Translations under genes and position numbers: made by a program
In this document: piece after piece, positions 1-7,053 of the stretch
Numbering within the stretch: the first letter of the stretch is position 1
Layout: each line of letters opens with the position of its first letter
The notes under the pieces: generated by a model
Told to the model about the DNA's origin: nothing
Database searches by the model: none
The model's input: the letters and a program-made list of their open reading frames with translations, nothing else
Assembly: GCA_018663485.1 (NCBI GenBank)
Contig: JABJQI010000212.1
Location: forward strand, 1-14,980
Direction of reading: 5' to 3'
From: Opitutia bacterium
Lineage (GTDB): Bacteria; Verrucomicrobiota; Verrucomicrobiia; Opitutales; Coraliomargaritaceae
Length of the DNA: 14,980 nt

Positions 1-165
1 AAAGCGACATCTGACATCGAAAATGATGTTCGCAACGCGATGGACACCGAAGATGAACCAACGCATAGCCCACTGGCAGAGAGCAAACAAAACAAAGCCA
101 GCACCACAGCAATCGAAGTTCCGAGCAGCGACGAAACCGCTGAGAACAAAAAAGAAGACGCTTAA
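1..165 (+). CDS. C-terminal tail of an unidentified protein (5' truncated)
   Basis: Reading frame 1 is open from the first base and stops with TAA at 163-165, giving the last 54 residues of a protein that begins before the window. The tail is rich in Glu, Asp, Ser, Thr, Asn and Lys, has almost no bulky hydrophobic residues and ends in a charged Lys/Glu/Asp cluster. This is typical of a disordered C-terminal extension and gives no clue to function. Support for its being real comes from the intrinsic terminator that follows 22 bases after the stop. An overlapping frame (23-238) reads through that terminator stem and has a very basic, unnatural composition, so I take frame 1 as the coding frame. 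The family cannot be told from this part. Confidence 0.7.
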   Translation, partial: KATSDIENDVRNAMDTEDEPTHSPLAESKQNKASTTAIEVPSSDETAENKKEDA

Positions 166-187
166 ACACATTTTAAAGACATTAAAC

Positions 188-221
188 AAAAGGGTGCATC
201 GTAACGGATACGCCCTTTTTT
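188..221 (+). terminator. Rho-independent terminator
   Basis: A stem of about 13 pairs (arms 188-200 and 207-219, with one G-T wobble and one mismatch) encloses a six-base loop, GTAACG. It runs straight into a T run at 215-221. It lies 22 bases after the stop of the truncated gene at 1-165 and so ends that transcript before the symporter gene. Confidence 0.8.
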
Positions 222-360
222 GTGCCAGCACATCATAGTCAACTCAAGCTATAGACATACCGTAGCCCAGCAGACATCTCCCTCGTCGCGCCACTCACAC
301 AGACCCATTGCATCAACGATAGACACCCTCGGCACGCCAATTACGACACGCAGAGCATAA

Positions 361-390
361 TTATCATTAGAGCCGAGTGTTGATTATACT
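361..390 (+). promoter_or_regulatory. Candidate sigma-70-like promoter for the symporter
   Basis: TTATCA (361-366) matches four of six -35 bases and TATACT (385-390) matches five of six -10 bases, with an 18-base spacer. A start near 397 would give a leader of about 50 bases before the ATG at 447. The -10 box overlaps the left arm of an inverted repeat (377-386). This is pattern matching only; the remainder of the spacer 222-446 shows no other feature. Confidence 0.3.
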
Positions 391-430
391 TGTGAAGCCT
401 CTCGGAGTTCCAACAGTTCTTAATCAACAC
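377..430. repeat. 10-bp perfect inverted repeat upstream of the symporter
   Basis: GTGTTGATTA (377-386) is the exact reverse complement of TAATCAACAC (421-430). The arms lie 34 bases apart, 44 bases from start to start, which is close to a whole number of helical turns. The left arm overlaps the candidate -10 box and the right arm ends 16 bases before the ATG. It could be a pair of operator half-sites bound by a looping regulator, or the base of a long stem-loop in a leader transcript. Which one cannot be told from sequence alone. Confidence 0.45.
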
Positions 431-446
431 CAACATCTCGACTTAT

Positions 447-1985
447 ATGATCAGCCACCTCCCCTTCCGCCTCCTCACCCTAGTTCCATTTCTAGCGAGC
501 ACCTCATGGGCCAGTGAGTTGTCACTCGACGATAAAATTAATGATGCGGTAGCTCCAGCGACTTCCTGGATTTTTAAGATCATTTTTTTCACCGCATTCA
601 AGGTCGGTGAAATCGAAGTTCCATTTATTCTTATTTGGCTCGCAGGCACCGCAATTTTCCTGACGGTCTACTTCAAATTCATTAATATTACCTCCTTCGG
701 ACTAGCCCTGCGCACAGTGCGAGGGAAATACTCAAAGCCCACAGACCCAGGCGAGATAACCCACTTCCAAGCGCTCACTGCAGCCCTCTCTGCAACCGTC
801 GGCCTGGGTAATATAGCTGGCGTTGCAATTGCGATTTCTAAAGGAGGCCCTGGAGCTGCGTTCTGGATGGTCGTCCTCGGGCTAGTAGGTATGACGACTA
901 AATTTGCCGAGTGCACGCTAGGCGTTCGCTACCGCGACATCAATGCAAATGGCAAAGTAAGCGGTGGCCCAATGAAGTATCTAAAGAAAGGCCTAGCAGA
1001 GCGGGGCCTCGGAAAGTTAGGCGCAGTGCTTGCAGTAACATTTGCAGTGCTCTGTGTCGGCGCCTCTCTAGGTGGTGGCAACATGTTTCAAATCAACCAA
1101 GCCTGTTCTCAATTCGTAGAAATCAGTGGTGGCAGTGAAAGTATTTTGGCCGAATATCGATGGGTCTTCGGGGTGGTTATCGCAATGCTAGTCGGCGTAG
1201 TCATCATCGGTGGAATCACCCGTATCGCGAATGTCACCTCGCGACTAGTGCCTTTGATGTGCTTCACCTACATTCTTGGAGCGATCGCCGTGCTCGCGAC
1301 ACACATGGATCAGATTCCAGGAGCTATCAGCTTAATAGTGAGCACAGCCTTCACGCCAGACGCGTATGTCGGTGGCTTGATTGGAGCGATGCTCGTCGGC
1401 ATTCAACGTGGCTCATTTTCAAATGAAGCCGGCATCGGCTCAGCACCCATCGCACACGCAGCGGTCAAAACCAGTAAACCAGCAAGTGAAGGCATCGTCG
1501 CCCTGCTAGAACCATTCATCGATACTCTCGTGGTCTGTTCGATGACAGCTTTGGTGATTGTCATCACCGGTAACTATGGTGAAGCCTTGAGCGGTTCAAG
1601 CACTGGCGAAGGCATTGCAATCACATCACAAGCGTTTGCCTCCGTAATCACTTGGTTTCCTTTCATCCTTTTTATCGCAGTCACCCTGTTTGCCTTTTCC
1701 ACGCTCATCTCGTGGTCCTATTATGGCCAACAAGCGTGGGCCAGCCTCTTCGGCTACAGCAAGCTAGCAGACCTCTCGTATAAAATCTTGTTTTTACTCT
1801 GTATTATCCTCGGCGCGTCGATGTCACTCGGAGCCGTCACAGACTTCTCGGACGGAATGCTTTTGGGTATGTGCTTCCCAAACCTGATCGGCGTCTATCT
1901 GTTGCTACCCGTGATTAAAGAAGAGTTGCTCTCTTTCCGTAAGCACGCCGCCGAAATTGACGGCGCTACTCAACCTGCAAAATAA
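447..1985 (+). CDS. Sodium:alanine/glycine symporter (AGCS family)
   Basis: This inner-membrane secondary transporter is of the alanine-or-glycine:cation symporter family, which imports small neutral amino acids with sodium. The 512 residues contain the family's conserved blocks: the ATVGLGNIAGVA stretch (116-127) with the following GGPGAAFWM (133-141), GGPMKYL (173-179), and the signature RGSFSNEAGIGSAP (321-334). About ten hydrophobic segments run through the protein. The first 24 residues look like a signal peptide (hydrophobic stretch, then small residues before SEL), so the mature N-terminus may be periplasmic; about 30 further residues precede the first conserved helix. The ATG at 447 has no Shine-Dalgarno motif. 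The gene stands alone on the plus strand and converges with the methyltransferase gene, overlapping its 3' end by 20 bases. Family assignment is firm. The exact substrate (alanine, glycine or other) cannot be read from sequence. Confidence 0.93.
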   Translation: MISHLPFRLLTLVPFLASTSWASELSLDDKINDAVAPATSWIFKIIFFTAFKVGEIEVPFILIWLAGTAIFLTVYFKFINITSFGLALRTVRGKYSKPTDPGEITHFQALTAALSATVGLGNIAGVAIAISKGGPGAAFWMVVLGLVGMTTKFAECTLGVRYRDINANGKVSGGPMKYLKKGLAERGLGKLGAVLAVTFAVLCVGASLGGGNMFQINQACSQFVEISGGSESILAEYRWVFGVVIAMLVGVVIIGGITRIANVTSRLVPLMCFTYILGAIAVLATHMDQIPGAISLIVSTAFTPDAYVGGLIGAMLVGIQRGSFSNEAGIGSAPIAHAAVKTSKPASEGIVALLEPFIDTLVVCSMTALVIVITGNYGEALSGSSTGEGIAITSQAFASVITWFPFILFIAVTLFAFSTLISWSYYGQQAWASLFGYSKLADLSYKILFLLCIILGASMSLGAVTDFSDGMLLGMCFPNLIGVYLLLPVIKEELLSFRKHAAEIDGATQPAK

Positions 1986-3114
1986 GCCCCTTCAAGATAT
2001 TTGCTTCAGGGAAATTCAGAAGTGTCGGAAAGTCAAACGGTTGCCCCGTCCGAGCAAAGATTCGACCCTCGCGGCCAACTTCAGCAGCCGCAATCGACAC
2101 TAGGCGCTCAAAGGCTTCCAGTGTCATCGACTCTGAGCGGCAATAAGTCGCCAATACGCCGCTTGCAGGTAAGCAACGAAATGCGCTAACGTGCAATTGC
2201 TCCAAGGCATCAAGATCTGCCGCCATTTCACTCGGCGGATCAAGTATGATACAGTCAAAATCGCCGGCAGTGCGCTCCGCTAGAAACGCCGCGGCATCAC
2301 AATCAATCGTTTCGATGAAGCATTCATTACGCTGCGCATTGGCGCCGATGGCCTTTACGCATGTCTCGGAAAGATCGGTGGCGACCACATGCTCGGCACC
2401 TGCGCATAATGCCTGCATCGCGAAGGCTCCGGAGTGCGAAAATGCATCGAGCACCATGCGCCCCTCACAAAGACTAGCAACCAGCGAATGTTGCTCACGT
2501 TGATCCAAAAAGAACCGTGGCTTCTGCGGCTGCATCAAATCAAGCCGATAACTGAGCTCATCAATTACGACCCAGCGGCCTTTTAAATTATTACCACTCA
2601 GAGTGCGCACTTCGAGATCCAGCCCATAAACTGCGCGACCCTCACAATCATTGAGAAAAACAATTTCCTGAGGCGCGAGGTGCTCTTTTAACAGTTCTGC
2701 GATTATAATGAGGTGCGCGTCTACCGCCGCTGTCTCAGCGGTAATAGTCAGCACCTCTCCATACTGCTCCACAACCAACCCAGGCAAATAATCTGCATCG
2801 GAGCTGATGAGCCGCTGGCAATCGCTCTCACCACGACGGCCAAGCGCTTCTAGCATCGCATCGACGATATAGTTTTCATCAAACGCCACTGCTTCAGCCC
2901 AGCTAAAACGGCGCCATGCGGCCGACGGATTGCGACGATCGAAAATTCCGCTGCCCAACGCACAACCATCCGCTGCAATCAAGGTTGCCGCGTGGCCATC
3001 AACCAGTATCGAATCCGCCAGATCCAAATCGGCCAGTCTAACCCAGGGATGCCCAAACGCGCCCTCCGGTACGGGGCGCTTTAAACGGAGCACGTTTTCC
3101 TTAAAAACATCCAT
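1966..3114 (-). CDS. RlmI-like class I SAM-dependent rRNA cytosine methyltransferase
   Basis: This is probably a cytosolic 23S rRNA m5C methyltransferase of the RlmI/YccW group. The 382-residue length fits the family (about 395). The N-terminal third has the PUA-like and linker region, with the typical DADYLPGLVVEQYG block (106-119). FFLDQREQ (201-208) matches the family's FLDQR motif, SAM motif I is VLDAFSHSGAFA (221-232), the acidic ribose-binding residue is in VVATDLSE (243-250), and the catalytic ILDPP lies at 290-294. The usual Ser-Cys-Ser motif after it is here Tyr-Cys-Arg (324-326), so the Cys is kept but its neighbours differ. The C-terminus (FPEANILKGLILQV) is also typical. It follows the LptF/G gene by 12 bases on the same strand, so the two are likely co-transcribed. 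The rRNA target is inferred; other RlmI-like enzymes may modify different sites. Confidence 0.85.
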   Translation of the reverse strand: MDVFKENVLRLKRPVPEGAFGHPWVRLADLDLADSILVDGHAATLIAADGCALGSGIFDRRNPSAAWRRFSWAEAVAFDENYIVDAMLEALGRRGESDCQRLISSDADYLPGLVVEQYGEVLTITAETAAVDAHLIIIAELLKEHLAPQEIVFLNDCEGRAVYGLDLEVRTLSGNNLKGRWVVIDELSYRLDLMQPQKPRFFLDQREQHSLVASLCEGRMVLDAFSHSGAFAMQALCAGAEHVVATDLSETCVKAIGANAQRNECFIETIDCDAAAFLAERTAGDFDCIILDPPSEMAADLDALEQLHVSAFRCLPASGVLATYCRSESMTLEAFERLVSIAAAEVGREGRIFARTGQPFDFPTLLNFPEANILKGLILQVE

Positions 3115-3126
3115 AAATACTTAAAA

Positions 3127-4245
3127 CTAGCGCGCTCGCCGAAAGAGCCAAGCACTAGCTGCAAACATGACTAGGTTCGGTAACCAAGCTGCCAACAGTG
3201 CTGGAATCATCTGCCGATCCCCTAAGATCGTCGCAATACTGATCAATACATAAAAGATCAGGAAATAGCCCATACACTTAGAAATCCCGATCATTGGATT
3301 GGTCCGCACGCCAGAAACAGCAAATGGCACCGCTAAACCAACGACGACCAAGCAACTAAAGGGCGCGGCTAATAGCGAAAAATACCGCACCAAATACGCG
3401 TGCACGACAGGATTTTCTTCGGGTGGCACGGTTTCGATAATACGGCGCAATTCAAACAACGACAGCCCCTTCGGATCTTTATGCAAAGCCAGCATTAAAC
3501 TTGGATCTTCGTGAAACTCCTCAAAGCTCTTTTCCTTAAAGGGAATGGTGCGCATCGGGTCGCCCGTCTCGGGATCTAGTATAAGCTCCCGGCCATTCAG
3601 AAACACCCAAGACCCCTGCGTATCATCAAAATACGCCTCACTGGCCGAAATCCGGTTCAATTCCTGACCATCTTCGTCACGCGTGTGCACATTCACACCA
3701 AGGCCAAGCCAAGCGCGCTCACTAAAACGATCCATCAACCATAGCCGCCCATCTTTACGATTATCAAAACCTAAATTATAGACTAGGCCCTGCTGCTTAA
3801 TCGCAGCAGCATCTTCCTGCAGAGCCGCATATTCTAGGTTGTCAAAAAATGTACGCGCACGCTCGACCGAATAGGGCACGACTGACGCTGTAAGATAAAA
3901 TAGCAATCCGGAGAGTCCTAATCCCGCCAACCAGAGCGATCGACTGATGCGAAACAGTCCTGCCCCAGAAGCACGCATCGCGGTGATCTCATTATTACGA
4001 TGCAAGGTACCGAGCGAAAACAACAGCGATACCAAGAACGCAATTGGCAAGATCGCAGGTAAATAAGCAGGCAGTGCCAATATGTAATAAAACACTACTT
4101 CACCAAAACTCGCTCCGATCTCTAAGAGGTCTGGCAGGCTATCATACATATTTTGAAGAATCAAGATGCCGACAATCACACCAAGTGTCAGTGCAAAGCC
4201 CACCACCCATTCTTTTAATACATATCGATCAATCAAAGACATCAT
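3127..4245 (-). CDS. LptF/LptG-family lipopolysaccharide export permease
   Basis: This is a transmembrane subunit of the Lpt ABC transporter (LptB2FG), which extracts lipopolysaccharide from the inner membrane for passage to the outer membrane. The 372-residue length is normal for the family. The architecture is complete: N-terminal helices around 12-30, 48-80 and 103-123, the cytoplasmic coupling segment with NNEITAMRASGAG (84-96), a periplasmic beta-rich domain from about 125 to 285, and three C-terminal helices ending in a basic tail. Two ATG codons stand in tandem at 4245 and 4242 and neither has a Shine-Dalgarno motif, so either could be used. I cannot separate LptF from LptG with confidence. 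No partner permease or LptB ATPase is in the window, which means the partner gene is elsewhere. It lies 30 bases after a possible small membrane gene and 12 before the methyltransferase. Confidence 0.88.
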   Translation of the reverse strand: MMSLIDRYVLKEWVVGFALTLGVIVGILILQNMYDSLPDLLEIGASFGEVVFYYILALPAYLPAILPIAFLVSLLFSLGTLHRNNEITAMRASGAGLFRISRSLWLAGLGLSGLLFYLTASVVPYSVERARTFFDNLEYAALQEDAAAIKQQGLVYNLGFDNRKDGRLWLMDRFSERAWLGLGVNVHTRDEDGQELNRISASEAYFDDTQGSWVFLNGRELILDPETGDPMRTIPFKEKSFEEFHEDPSLMLALHKDPKGLSLFELRRIIETVPPEENPVVHAYLVRYFSLLAAPFSCLVVVGLAVPFAVSGVRTNPMIGISKCMGYFLIFYVLISIATILGDRQMIPALLAAWLPNLVMFAASAWLFRRAR

Positions 4246-4275
4246 TTATGTTTTACGACAGATTGCCTCATAAAG

Positions 4276-4527
4276 TCACTCCGTTTGAGCAGATATTTTT
4301 AAACTAACCTGCCACAACACGATAAAACTAACAACGAGACACAATTCACACACTAAACTTAGCAGTAAGAGCCTTGAATACTTAGCTAACGCAGACTCGA
4401 TCGGAGCCATGGATTGACCCCAATCTGCCAGATTGCCTTGATAGATCCCCTGCTCGATCACAGTAGGGTACTCGGACAAAAGCGTAAAACCGAATTTACC
4501 CACATTGCCTGTTACAAAATGAACCAT
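4276..4527 (-). CDS. Possible small single-pass membrane protein
   Basis: I do not recognise this protein. The frame fills the space between the glycosyltransferase stop (4556) and the LptF/G start (4245). With the ATG at 4527 it encodes 83 residues: a polar, mixed N-terminal half with several Gly and aromatic residues, a strongly hydrophobic helix at about 53-74, and a short polar C-terminus. This would make it a tail-anchored or single-span inner-membrane protein. Two further ATG codons in the same frame (4608, and 4668/4674) would overlap the glycosyltransferase end by up to 119 bases, but that upstream part reads like an out-of-frame shadow because it is rich in Arg, Lys, Leu and Trp. The gene has no Shine-Dalgarno motif. 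Its position suggests co-transcription with the envelope genes on either side. It may equally be a chance open frame. Confidence 0.45.
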   Translation of the reverse strand: MVHFVTGNVGKFGFTLLSEYPTVIEQGIYQGNLADWGQSMAPIESALAKYSRLLLLSLVCELCLVVSFIVLWQVSLKISAQTE

Positions 4528-4555
4528 TTTTTCTAGCGCTTCGGCACCCTGCTCA

Positions 4556-5791
4556 TCACGAGATAATCGAAGCAGACAGAAGCGCTTCAATTTTAGGTAT
4601 GGCCGCATCAAGAGTATGCTGCGCTTGCAATTCTTCCATACATTTCTTTGCCATAGCGTAACCGCCATCCTCAAGATTTATCATCCGCACCATTGCATCT
4701 GCCAATGCCTCAGCACTGCCCGCTTCATACAACAACGCGGTCTCACCATCCTCGGTGATTTCCGCGATGCCACCATCCCGAGCGAGAACAACTGGCAATC
4801 CAGAGAGCATCGCCTCCAGTGGAGTGATCGGGAATGGGTCATTGCAGCAACTAGTAAAGAGTAAGGCATCGTATTCCGAATATTTCGCAAGCAGTTTCCC
4901 AGGACGAATCCCCTGCATTCGCACCGAATCGCTCAAGCCCGCGGCATTAATTAAGTGACGCATCGCTCGCCGCTCAGTCGGCTCTCCCATTCCATAAAAG
5001 TCCAACGAGACCTCGATACCACGTTCTTTTAAAATACTAACAGCCTTCAAGGCAAGCCCAGGGGCTTTTGACGCATTCAGTCGCCCTGCCCACATGAACT
5101 TAAGAGCGGGCTGATAAGCAATTTTGAAAAGCATTTGATTAGTGTCCAAAGCAGGATAAACCACCCGTAGAGAAGCTGCTTGAGCCAAACCGTTAGCTAT
5201 TAGATCATCGCGCAAACTCTCACTACAGATCGATGCATTCGACAGATTCAGATCGGCGGCTGTCCCAATCGGAAAGTGCCGTAAGCGTCGTCGCGCGGAA
5301 CCAACCAATCGCATATAGAACTGATAACACTTCGAACGTAAGCTCTGGTTGCGTTGCCACCAAGTTAACCACGGGTCTAGTTCAAAAACATGTGGGCTCA
5401 ACCAATTTTCATACAAATCATAGACGATCGGAGTCCCCTGATCTTGCAGGCCCAATAAAAGCGACTTCGACACACCATGCATATTCCAGACATAGACCAC
5501 ATCAGGTCGAAAGCCATCCAGCCGACGATACAACACCCGAGCATTCGCCAGCTCCTGCTCATAAATAGCCGAGTATGAGTCACCTAACCTGCATTCAACA
5601 TCATGCAACTGTAACTGGCGGTACACTCCCTTCTCACCTGAAATTCCCATCGGTGGCATCCGATGATTCGAGGTCAATACCTGCAGCCAATGGCCACACT
5701 TAGACAAAGCGCGCACCATTTGTCGGCAACGATTGTCATGTCCATTCACGCTAAGTGGTGGGTATAAAGCTGTTAAAATTAGAATTCTCAC
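4556..5791 (-). CDS. GT4-family (GT-B fold) glycosyltransferase
   Basis: This retaining glycosyltransferase of family 4 type transfers a sugar from a nucleotide-sugar donor to an acceptor, probably in cell-envelope or exopolysaccharide synthesis given the LptF/G gene downstream. The 411 residues show the two halves of a GT-B fold. The N-terminal acceptor domain begins MRILILTALYPP with a Gly-rich loop near 17-19. The C-terminal donor domain contains FMWAGRLNASKAP (232-244), the DFYGMGE strand (264-270), and the donor-binding motif DPFPITPLEAMLSGLPVV (318-335) followed by GGIAEI. The family's E-x7-E motif appears as D318-x7-E326, so the first Glu is replaced by Asp. The start is GTG at 5791 with no Shine-Dalgarno motif; it fits the usual beta-strand beginning of such proteins. 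Donor and acceptor are unknown. Confidence 0.88.
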   Translation of the reverse strand: MRILILTALYPPLSVNGHDNRCRQMVRALSKCGHWLQVLTSNHRMPPMGISGEKGVYRQLQLHDVECRLGDSYSAIYEQELANARVLYRRLDGFRPDVVYVWNMHGVSKSLLLGLQDQGTPIVYDLYENWLSPHVFELDPWLTWWQRNQSLRSKCYQFYMRLVGSARRRLRHFPIGTAADLNLSNASICSESLRDDLIANGLAQAASLRVVYPALDTNQMLFKIAYQPALKFMWAGRLNASKAPGLALKAVSILKERGIEVSLDFYGMGEPTERRAMRHLINAAGLSDSVRMQGIRPGKLLAKYSEYDALLFTSCCNDPFPITPLEAMLSGLPVVLARDGGIAEITEDGETALLYEAGSAEALADAMVRMINLEDGGYAMAKKCMEELQAQHTLDAAIPKIEALLSASIIS

Positions 5792-5862
5792 TGTATAGAA
5801 AAGATAGCATTGATAACTGGAATGCTGAAATCGCCTCCGGTTAGCAGACTAGCTGTTTTGAA

Positions 5863-5889
5863 GGCGTAGAAAGAGACAAGGTCTACGCC
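5863..5889. repeat. 8-bp perfect stem-loop in the 222-base spacer
   Basis: GGCGTAGA (5863-5870) pairs exactly with TCTACGCC (5882-5889) across an 11-base loop. A smaller hairpin, CGCCT/AGGCG (5946-5959), lies nearer the dehydrogenase stop. Neither is followed by a convincing T run on either strand, so I do not call an intrinsic terminator. Together they separate the dehydrogenase 3' end (6014) from the glycosyltransferase start (5791) and may still stop or process the transcript. The rest of 5792-6013 shows nothing else. Confidence 0.5.
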
Positions 5890-6013
5890 GTCAATCCAGC
5901 AAAAAAACAGATTAATTCACTTTGCGCTAAATTTACATACGCAAACGCCTCCCTAGGCGCAGAGCCATTTTTCAGATAAGTAAACCGCCGGTTCTTCTCT
6001 CCGAAATTAGATA

Positions 6014-6979
6014 TTATCTTGAAACCACATTCACTGGATGCCCTGCAATAAATTGCCGTAAGTTATCCACCGATGTGGCTAACAAACGGCGCCGTGCGGA
6101 ATCACTCGCCCAAGCAATGTGCGGCGTGATCAAACAATTTGGCGCCCCCAACAGCGGGCAGTCGGCAGCCATCGGCTCTTGCCGCACTACATCGACCGCA
6201 GCACCGCCCAGTGTACCACTACGCAAAGCCGCCGCCAATGAAACTTCGCAAACGAGTCCTCCCCGAGCGGCATTGACCAATAATGCACCAGGCTTCATTG
6301 TCGCCAGTAAAGCTGCATTTACAAAACCACTGGTCTCCGACGTTTCAGGGCAATGTAAACTCACTAGATCTGCTCGCTCAAAGATCATCTCGTTCGAGGC
6401 CCATTCAAAACCATCATAATCCGGCCTGTTACGTTCGGTGCGAGCCGAAGCGAGCACCTTGGCCCCCATCGAATTTAATGTCGCGGCTACACGGCGACCG
6501 ATCGAGCCATACCCAACAATCCCGACAGTCATCGTCGCTAATTCAAGCGGTGCCTGCTGCCAATACGAGAAAAGCCCACTGCGCACCCAATCGCCAGCAT
6601 GCACTGATGTGCTGTGCTGACCCACTTGATTGCACAACTCTAGGATCAGGGCGACTGTATGCTGCGCTGTCGTCGCCGATCCATAGCTTGGTACATTACA
6701 GACCGTTTGCCCAAGCCGCGCAGCGGTCGCCGTATCGACCACATTATGCCCTGTGGCCAGCACGCCGATAAACTTCAAACTGCACGCAGCCTGCAACACT
6801 TCTGCCGAAAGTGGCACCTTGTTGGTAAAGACCACCTCCGCCTCGCTGATGCGTTGGATGATCGTCTCCGCCGCTGCCGATGTGGAGACATAGAGCTGTA
6901 CATCACCGAGTTCATCTAGCACCGACCACACGGTGTCATCAAAGGCCAAAGTCCCTGCATCCAGCACAACAATCTTCAT
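6014..6979 (-). CDS. D-2-hydroxyacid dehydrogenase (glycerate dehydrogenase/hydroxypyruvate reductase-like)
   Basis: This is a cytosolic NAD(P)-dependent oxidoreductase that interconverts 2-keto acids and D-2-hydroxy acids; the closest resemblance is to glycerate dehydrogenase, which reduces hydroxypyruvate. The 321 residues carry the catalytic domain in two parts and a Rossmann domain between: GIVGYGSIGRR (153-163) binds the dinucleotide, and the catalytic triad is complete, with Arg239 in NAARGG, Glu268 in VRQEP and His287 in TPHIAW. SYGSATTAQHTVALIL (98-113) corresponds to the conserved block before the nucleotide-binding domain in glycerate dehydrogenases. The ATG at 6979 starts the first beta strand directly. 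GAGG lies just upstream but only about one base from the ATG, too close for a normal ribosome binding site. It follows ptsI by 74 bases and may be co-transcribed. Substrate is inferred. Confidence 0.88.
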   Translation of the reverse strand: MKIVVLDAGTLAFDDTVWSVLDELGDVQLYVSTSAAAETIIQRISEAEVVFTNKVPLSAEVLQAACSLKFIGVLATGHNVVDTATAARLGQTVCNVPSYGSATTAQHTVALILELCNQVGQHSTSVHAGDWVRSGLFSYWQQAPLELATMTVGIVGYGSIGRRVAATLNSMGAKVLASARTERNRPDYDGFEWASNEMIFERADLVSLHCPETSETSGFVNAALLATMKPGALLVNAARGGLVCEVSLAAALRSGTLGGAAVDVVRQEPMAADCPLLGAPNCLITPHIAWASDSARRRLLATSVDNLRQFIAGHPVNVVSR

Positions 6980-7053
6980 ACCTCAAGGCAAGAGACGGCA
7001 CAATCAGAAGCAATACTATATTATTTATCAATAAAAGGTACTCGACCTTGCGC

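Noticed and set aside
23..238. A 71-codon frame at the left edge
   Set aside because: It is very basic, reads through a terminator stem, and conflicts with an open frame ending at 165 that has a natural disordered-tail composition.
222..446. Glycine riboswitch upstream of the amino-acid symporter
   Set aside because: Glycine riboswitches often precede AGCS genes, but the conserved purine-rich core blocks of that class are not present.
4528..4674. N-terminal extension of the small membrane ORF up to 4674
   Set aside because: It lies inside the glycosyltransferase coding region in another frame and has a composition typical of a shadow frame; I kept only the part from 4527.
6283..6771. A 162-codon plus-strand frame opposite the dehydrogenase
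   Set aside because: It is antisense to a complete dehydrogenase with all catalytic residues and its product has no domain-like pattern.
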